The notes below the pieces were generated by a model. The model was not told where the DNA came from, ran no database searches, and was given only the letters and a program-made list of their open reading frames with translations. The translations under genes were made by a program, and so were the position numbers. From Mucilaginibacter sp. (GTDB taxonomy: Bacteria; Bacteroidota; Bacteroidia; Sphingobacteriales; Sphingobacteriaceae), in contig NZ_JAQBOF010000022.1 in NCBI RefSeq assembly GCF_028288185.1, forward strand, positions 1 through 64,000: 64,000 bases of DNA, read 5' to 3'. Below, one piece after another: positions 60,892 through 64,000 of the stretch; the first letter of the stretch is position 1; each line of letters begins with the position of its first letter.

Positions 60892-61620
60892 TTGGCGCAA
60901 GCCACCAAAGAAACAACCACCGTAACCAGGAAAACAATGTCCATGAGCGGGGCCGACTATAATAAAATGTTTAAATTTAAAGTTACCGATCGTAATATTT
61001 ATGATCAGGAAGGGCACGTGGTGGATTCTGTAACAGCAGATAAAATGGTAAAAAGCATGGACTACGGAATTAGTTTAGTAAGCACGAATGGACAGGAAAG
61101 CTTTAGACGAACGCTTACAAAAATCAACCCGAAACAGCAAGAAAGTATATATCAAAGCCTAAAAGATTTACCACACGCATTAAGAAGCAGGAGATTACAA
61201 GATGGTTTGACCCTTGATCTGAAACCCATCTCTCAACGGGTTGATACTGCTAAGCTATTAGGGAAAGCAATTATTATGATATTTTGGTGCACGGAGTGCT
61301 ACAGCGGTGCCGGCGTGCCAAACCAGTATCATGCGGTTAATGATGTTATATCGACCTATTACAACCCGGATAAATTGCAGGTAATAGCTATAACCGATTC
61401 GCCATTTGATGTAGCTGCCGAGGCGCTCAAGAAAAGCCCTATACTTAATGCCCGCAATGTATTTGAAGCATCAGGCATTACAGATGCTTACCAAACTGAT
61501 AACCGCCCTGTAATTGTTATGACCGACAAAGCGCACAAAATACTTTTTTCGATAAGTAACAATGCCGGCGTAACGGTCTGGATGCTCAATAAATTATTGA
61601 AAGAAAATGTAGCAAATTAG
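60892..61620 (+). CDS. Thioredoxin-like protein, N-terminus frameshifted
   Basis: The frame encodes about 242 aa from the TTG at 60892, within the signal cleavage site; the true start is broken. Residues about 125-242 are thioredoxin-like: KAIIMIFWCTECYSGAG with a CTEC redox motif (CxxC), then LQVIAITDSP and NRPVIVMTDKAHKILFSISNN with the cis-Pro-like region. It resembles TlpA/ResA-type periplasmic thiol proteins. If not exported, it would lose its function. It may be a young pseudogene or a sequencing artefact in an A-run. Confidence 0.6.
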   Translation: MAQATKETTTVTRKTMSMSGADYNKMFKFKVTDRNIYDQEGHVVDSVTADKMVKSMDYGISLVSTNGQESFRRTLTKINPKQQESIYQSLKDLPHALRSRRLQDGLTLDLKPISQRVDTAKLLGKAIIMIFWCTECYSGAGVPNQYHAVNDVISTYYNPDKLQVIAITDSPFDVAAEALKKSPILNARNVFEASGITDAYQTDNRPVIVMTDKAHKILFSISNNAGVTVWMLNKLLKENVAN

Positions 61621-61621
61621 G

Positions 61622-62125
61622 CTACTTAAACTTTACGCTTTTTAACAGTCCCTCCAAAATGCCTTTTGCTTTTGCCTGATCCGCAGGTTCAAACTGTATC
61701 AAGCCGGCCGCCATACGGGTATTGGCTTTATTGGTGCAGAAATAACGATAAACCATAACGCCCTCATAGTTTTGCAATAGCACCAATATCTGCTTATCAT
61801 CAACCGTAGTTAGCGTCGTAGTACCTAATGGCGCTAAAAACTCCTGCGTTTTTGCCAATGATGGATCTTGAGGGGTACGTGTTTGGCAATTAAACAAGAC
61901 CAGTACATTATCAACTTTGTATACATCCTTAGCATTTTTAATTACAAAAGCTTTCAAGGTCTCGTTCTTCTTAAAATGCGCTGTTGTAAAAGTTAATACA
62001 TCAGTACTTGACATTTTTACCATCCCCTTTGGCGGGTTAATAGTAGCATACGTCAGATCCATTTGCTGGGCCAGGCAAGTAATGCTAAATAATATACAGG
62101 TAATAAAAAGGGTTAGTTTTTTCAT
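61622..62125 (-). CDS. Small secreted protein of unknown function
   Basis: A 167-aa exported protein, signal cleaved about 20 (ITCLAQ). The C-terminal half (KQILVLLQNYEGVMVYRYFCTNKANTRM, in part) looks like the C-terminal half of the 48563 protein. Convergent with the thioredoxin-like gene, one base apart from its stop. Not recognised. Confidence 0.65.
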   Translation of the reverse strand: MKKLTLFITCILFSITCLAQQMDLTYATINPPKGMVKMSSTDVLTFTTAHFKKNETLKAFVIKNAKDVYKVDNVLVLFNCQTRTPQDPSLAKTQEFLAPLGTTTLTTVDDKQILVLLQNYEGVMVYRYFCTNKANTRMAAGLIQFEPADQAKAKGILEGLLKSVKFK

Positions 62126-62324
62126 GATGTTTATTATTATAAATTGATGGCTACTAATATAGACTAAGATTAATAGGATTAAAAGATAAACTAAGATTTA
62201 TTGGATTAAAAGATTTTAGGATTGTTGTCTTATCCTTTAAATCCTGGTCAAATTTTACCCTGCTATGTGCATTGATTTAAAACATTAAAGATATTTTTGA
62301 TGTAACGCTGTAAATAATTATCAA
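62126..62324. other. Divergent gap with repeat words
   Basis: Contains ACTAAGATTAATAGGATTAA (about 62164-62183) and ACTAAGATTTATTGGATTAA (about 62192-62211), two 20-bp direct copies 28 bp apart, with AAAAGAT after each. No partner arm. A promoter was not found. Confidence 0.45.
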
Positions 62325-63464
62325 ATGCTATCAGAACCAACCTATATTGCTGCACGTATGGTGGCACCTACTATCGAGGCGCATTTTGCCAGGCATTTGG
62401 CAGCGGCTCGCCAACAGGGTGCAAATCATTTGGCCGACGAGCCGCAGGTGCCCATTATAGAGGCCATTATTGATGTAGCATTTTGGGCCAGCTTGCGTAA
62501 AGAAGAAGGGCATTCGCCAAAAATATCAATAGCGTTATTGCCGCCCAATCAGGCCAGCCAGCCGCTGATATTTGGAAACCACATACGCCTAACCCCGCAT
62601 AACCTAACCAAGCTTGCCCCTGCGGTTGAAAGCCCCGGCATACATCTGGGTGTTTGGTTTGAAAATGATGAGCTATACGTTTGGGGTACCACACTGGCCA
62701 TACCCGGAATTTGTTTTGTATTAGAGGTTGTTGAACCTGGCCTGCTGGTTATAAAGCATAGCCGTACCGATGGCTTTGGCAAGTTTGTAAACATAGCCGT
62801 ATTAAAAGGCGATGAAATAAAAGTAATTGATGAGCAAAACACCGGCCTGCTAAATTGCCCTGCACTACTTGACTCTTTACCCGGAATGTCCCCACCGTTT
62901 GTAGATGGCGGAGTAAATATTCTGGTGGAACTAGCGGCATCCATGCGTATACATGGCCGTGGCGGCTTAGTATTGATAGTACCCGAACATTCTGACAAGT
63001 GGCAGGACTCTATTATCCACCCTATAAGCTACCCGGTAGTGCCAATTTTTACGGGCATTACCAAGTTGATGAAGCAGGATAAATGCGAACGCTCTAAAAC
63101 CGACTGGCAGGAAGCGCTGCTACGTTCCATAGATATTGTAGGCGGTTTTACCGCTGTAGATGGAGCGACTATCATTACCCGTAATTATGAGTTGTTAGCC
63201 TTCGGCGCTAAAATTGCCCGCTCAGGCATGAGCCTGCCTGTAGACCAGATCATCACCACCGAGCCGGTAATGGATGGCATCCCTACCTTAATGCACCCCG
63301 GCCAAAACGGCGGGACAAGGCATTTGGCTGCTGCACAATTTATATTTGATCAGCGGGATGCTATCGCTTTAGTAGCCTCGCAGGATGGCAGGTTTACCAT
63401 ATTCGCATGGTCTGACAAGCTGGAGTTGGTGCATGCGCATAGGATTGATATATTATTACTATAG
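62325..63464 (+). CDS. DACNV-type sensor protein with diadenylate-cyclase-like C-terminus
   Basis: A 379-aa cytoplasmic protein. Residues about 40-245 form an N-terminal domain of the DACNV type. Residues about 265-365 look like the core of a diadenylate cyclase (DisA_N/DAC) fold: FTAVDGATIITRN with DGA at 279-281 and GGTRHLAAAQFIFDQRDAIALVASQDGRF with TRHLAA at 331-336. The catalytic DGA is kept, while the second motif reads RHL rather than RHR. It may make or bind a cyclic dinucleotide. Single gene, with no effector next to it. Confidence 0.72.
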   Translation: MLSEPTYIAARMVAPTIEAHFARHLAAARQQGANHLADEPQVPIIEAIIDVAFWASLRKEEGHSPKISIALLPPNQASQPLIFGNHIRLTPHNLTKLAPAVESPGIHLGVWFENDELYVWGTTLAIPGICFVLEVVEPGLLVIKHSRTDGFGKFVNIAVLKGDEIKVIDEQNTGLLNCPALLDSLPGMSPPFVDGGVNILVELAASMRIHGRGGLVLIVPEHSDKWQDSIIHPISYPVVPIFTGITKLMKQDKCERSKTDWQEALLRSIDIVGGFTAVDGATIITRNYELLAFGAKIARSGMSLPVDQIITTEPVMDGIPTLMHPGQNGGTRHLAAAQFIFDQRDAIALVASQDGRFTIFAWSDKLELVHAHRIDILLL

Positions 63465-63472
63465 TTTGAAAT

Positions 63473-63505
63473 AGATTTGACAACTTTTAAAAAGTTGTCA
63501 AATCT
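63473..63505. repeat. Hairpin AGATTTGACAACTT family, copy 2
   Basis: AGATTTGACAACTT (63473-63486) pairs perfectly with AAGTTGTCAAATCT (63492-63505), 14-bp stem. Compared with 46383-46415, an A-T pair has become T-A on both arms, so base pairing is kept. It lies between two convergent genes, as copy 1 does. Confidence 0.8.
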
Positions 63506-63525
63506 TACTTCTTGATGATATCGAA

Positions 63526-63954
63526 CTAGTGTTTCGCCAAATACCCTGGTAAACCAGTACCTGTAATATAGGTCCAGCCTTTTGCAAAGCTTTCTCTTGC
63601 GAATGATGGATTATCTTGCGGGAACGTTTCCAGTCCGGTATGCGTTAATTTCAGGCGGGTTTTGTCGCCTTCGTCAAAAAGTTCCCAGGTTACATGCGAG
63701 TCGCCGGGATATTCCTCGTATCGCCAGGTGTGTGCTAGCTTTTTTAGTGGTATCACTTCGGTAATTACACATTTATGCCAAAAGGTTACGCCTTTATCAC
63801 TACCTGCAAAGCGGAAAGTAAAACCAACCTCCGGCTTAAAATCCTCCAACTTGAAATACCAATCTTTCATTTTATTGTTGTCGGTTATCGCGGTCCAGAC
63901 GCTGGCTATCGGTGCGTCATAGATTTGCTCAATTACAAATGGTTCTGTCTTCAT
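63526..63954 (-). CDS. SRPBCC/AHSA1-like protein
   Basis: A 142-aa protein of the START-like fold: PFVIEQIYDAPIASVWTAITDNNKMKDWYF, EVGFTFRF and HVTWELFDEGDKTRLKLTHTGLETF, ending in the long C-terminal helix FARESFAKGWTYI. Members bind hydrophobic ligands or activate Hsp90-like ATPases; the role here is unknown. Confidence 0.88.
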   Translation of the reverse strand: MKTEPFVIEQIYDAPIASVWTAITDNNKMKDWYFKLEDFKPEVGFTFRFAGSDKGVTFWHKCVITEVIPLKKLAHTWRYEEYPGDSHVTWELFDEGDKTRLKLTHTGLETFPQDNPSFARESFAKGWTYITGTGLPGYLAKH

Positions 63955-64000
63955 GATTTTTTTTTGTTAGCTAATTATTATTTCTGTTGATCTTGTTGTT

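Noticed and set aside
1..64000. tRNA or rRNA genes
   Set aside because: I looked for the GGTTCGAATCC arm and for rRNA-like stretches and found none outside coding regions; a dedicated scan could still find a diverged one.

Overview
The window is a chromosomal segment of a member of the Bacteroidota, most likely Sphingobacteriaceae (Mucilaginibacter/Pedobacter-like). The reasons are Bacteroidota-type promoters (TTG...TAnnTTTG) instead of -35/-10 boxes, no consistent Shine-Dalgarno sequences, many small secreted or lipidated proteins, a GLPGLI-family protein next to a TonB-receptor-like barrel protein, an IspG with the long insertion form, a fused HemC-HemD, and an RprY-type response regulator in a haem gene cluster. 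This assignment is an inference from gene content; no 16S gene is present. I found no tRNA, rRNA, CRISPR array, intact insertion sequence or prophage.

Layout. 1-600: start of rpsG and complete rpsL. 0.9-4.4 kb: a 39-aa lipoprotein, an ABC ATPase, and a sigma factor/anti-sigma-like/outer-membrane protein operon. 4.5-5.1 kb: VapBC with a near-perfect operator palindrome. 5.1-20.4 kb: a haem biosynthesis region on the minus strand (hemA, hemCD fusion, hemB, hemL, two-component system plus TPR protein, hemE, hemJ), interrupted at 13.3-19.1 kb by secreted proteins, a metalloprotease, a broken AhpD-like gene and an outer-membrane gene apparently brought in beside hemA. 20.4-28.8 kb: DoxX-like, hydrolases, ispG, YoeB-type toxin-antitoxin, RDD, LiaF-like and PspC envelope-stress proteins, SDR. 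29-30.5 kb: MlaE/MlaF lipid transporter. 30.5-33.1 kb: three tandem secreted paralogues. 33.3-37.9 kb: methyltransferase, lipoprotein, cytidine deaminase, SGNH hydrolase, small proteins. 38.1-48.3 kb: parC and parE facing each other across five metabolic or secreted genes. 49-57.4 kb: ftcD, a GntR/YtrA-regulated ABC operon, a TonB-receptor-like protein and its GLPGLI partner. 57.5-64 kb: ClC channel, a secreted carboxypeptidase-regulatory-like protein, a thioredoxin-like protein with a frameshifted signal peptide, a diadenylate-cyclase-like (DACNV-type) sensor protein and an AHSA1-like protein.

Together the hem genes cover glutamyl-tRNA to coproporphyrinogen precursors (HemA, L, B, C, D, E), with HemJ for protoporphyrinogen oxidation; hemN/hemW and hemH are not in the window. 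The most unusual structural signal is that many intergenic gaps carry long imperfect inverted repeats built from short repeated words, of several unrelated families, and that words of the same type also sit in frame inside ispG. Other points worth a second look are a decayed duplicate of the hemA 3' end, TTG starts on hemA and hemCD, a nonsense codon in an AhpD-like gene, a poly-A frameshift, and a terminal QLGLF motif on ParC.
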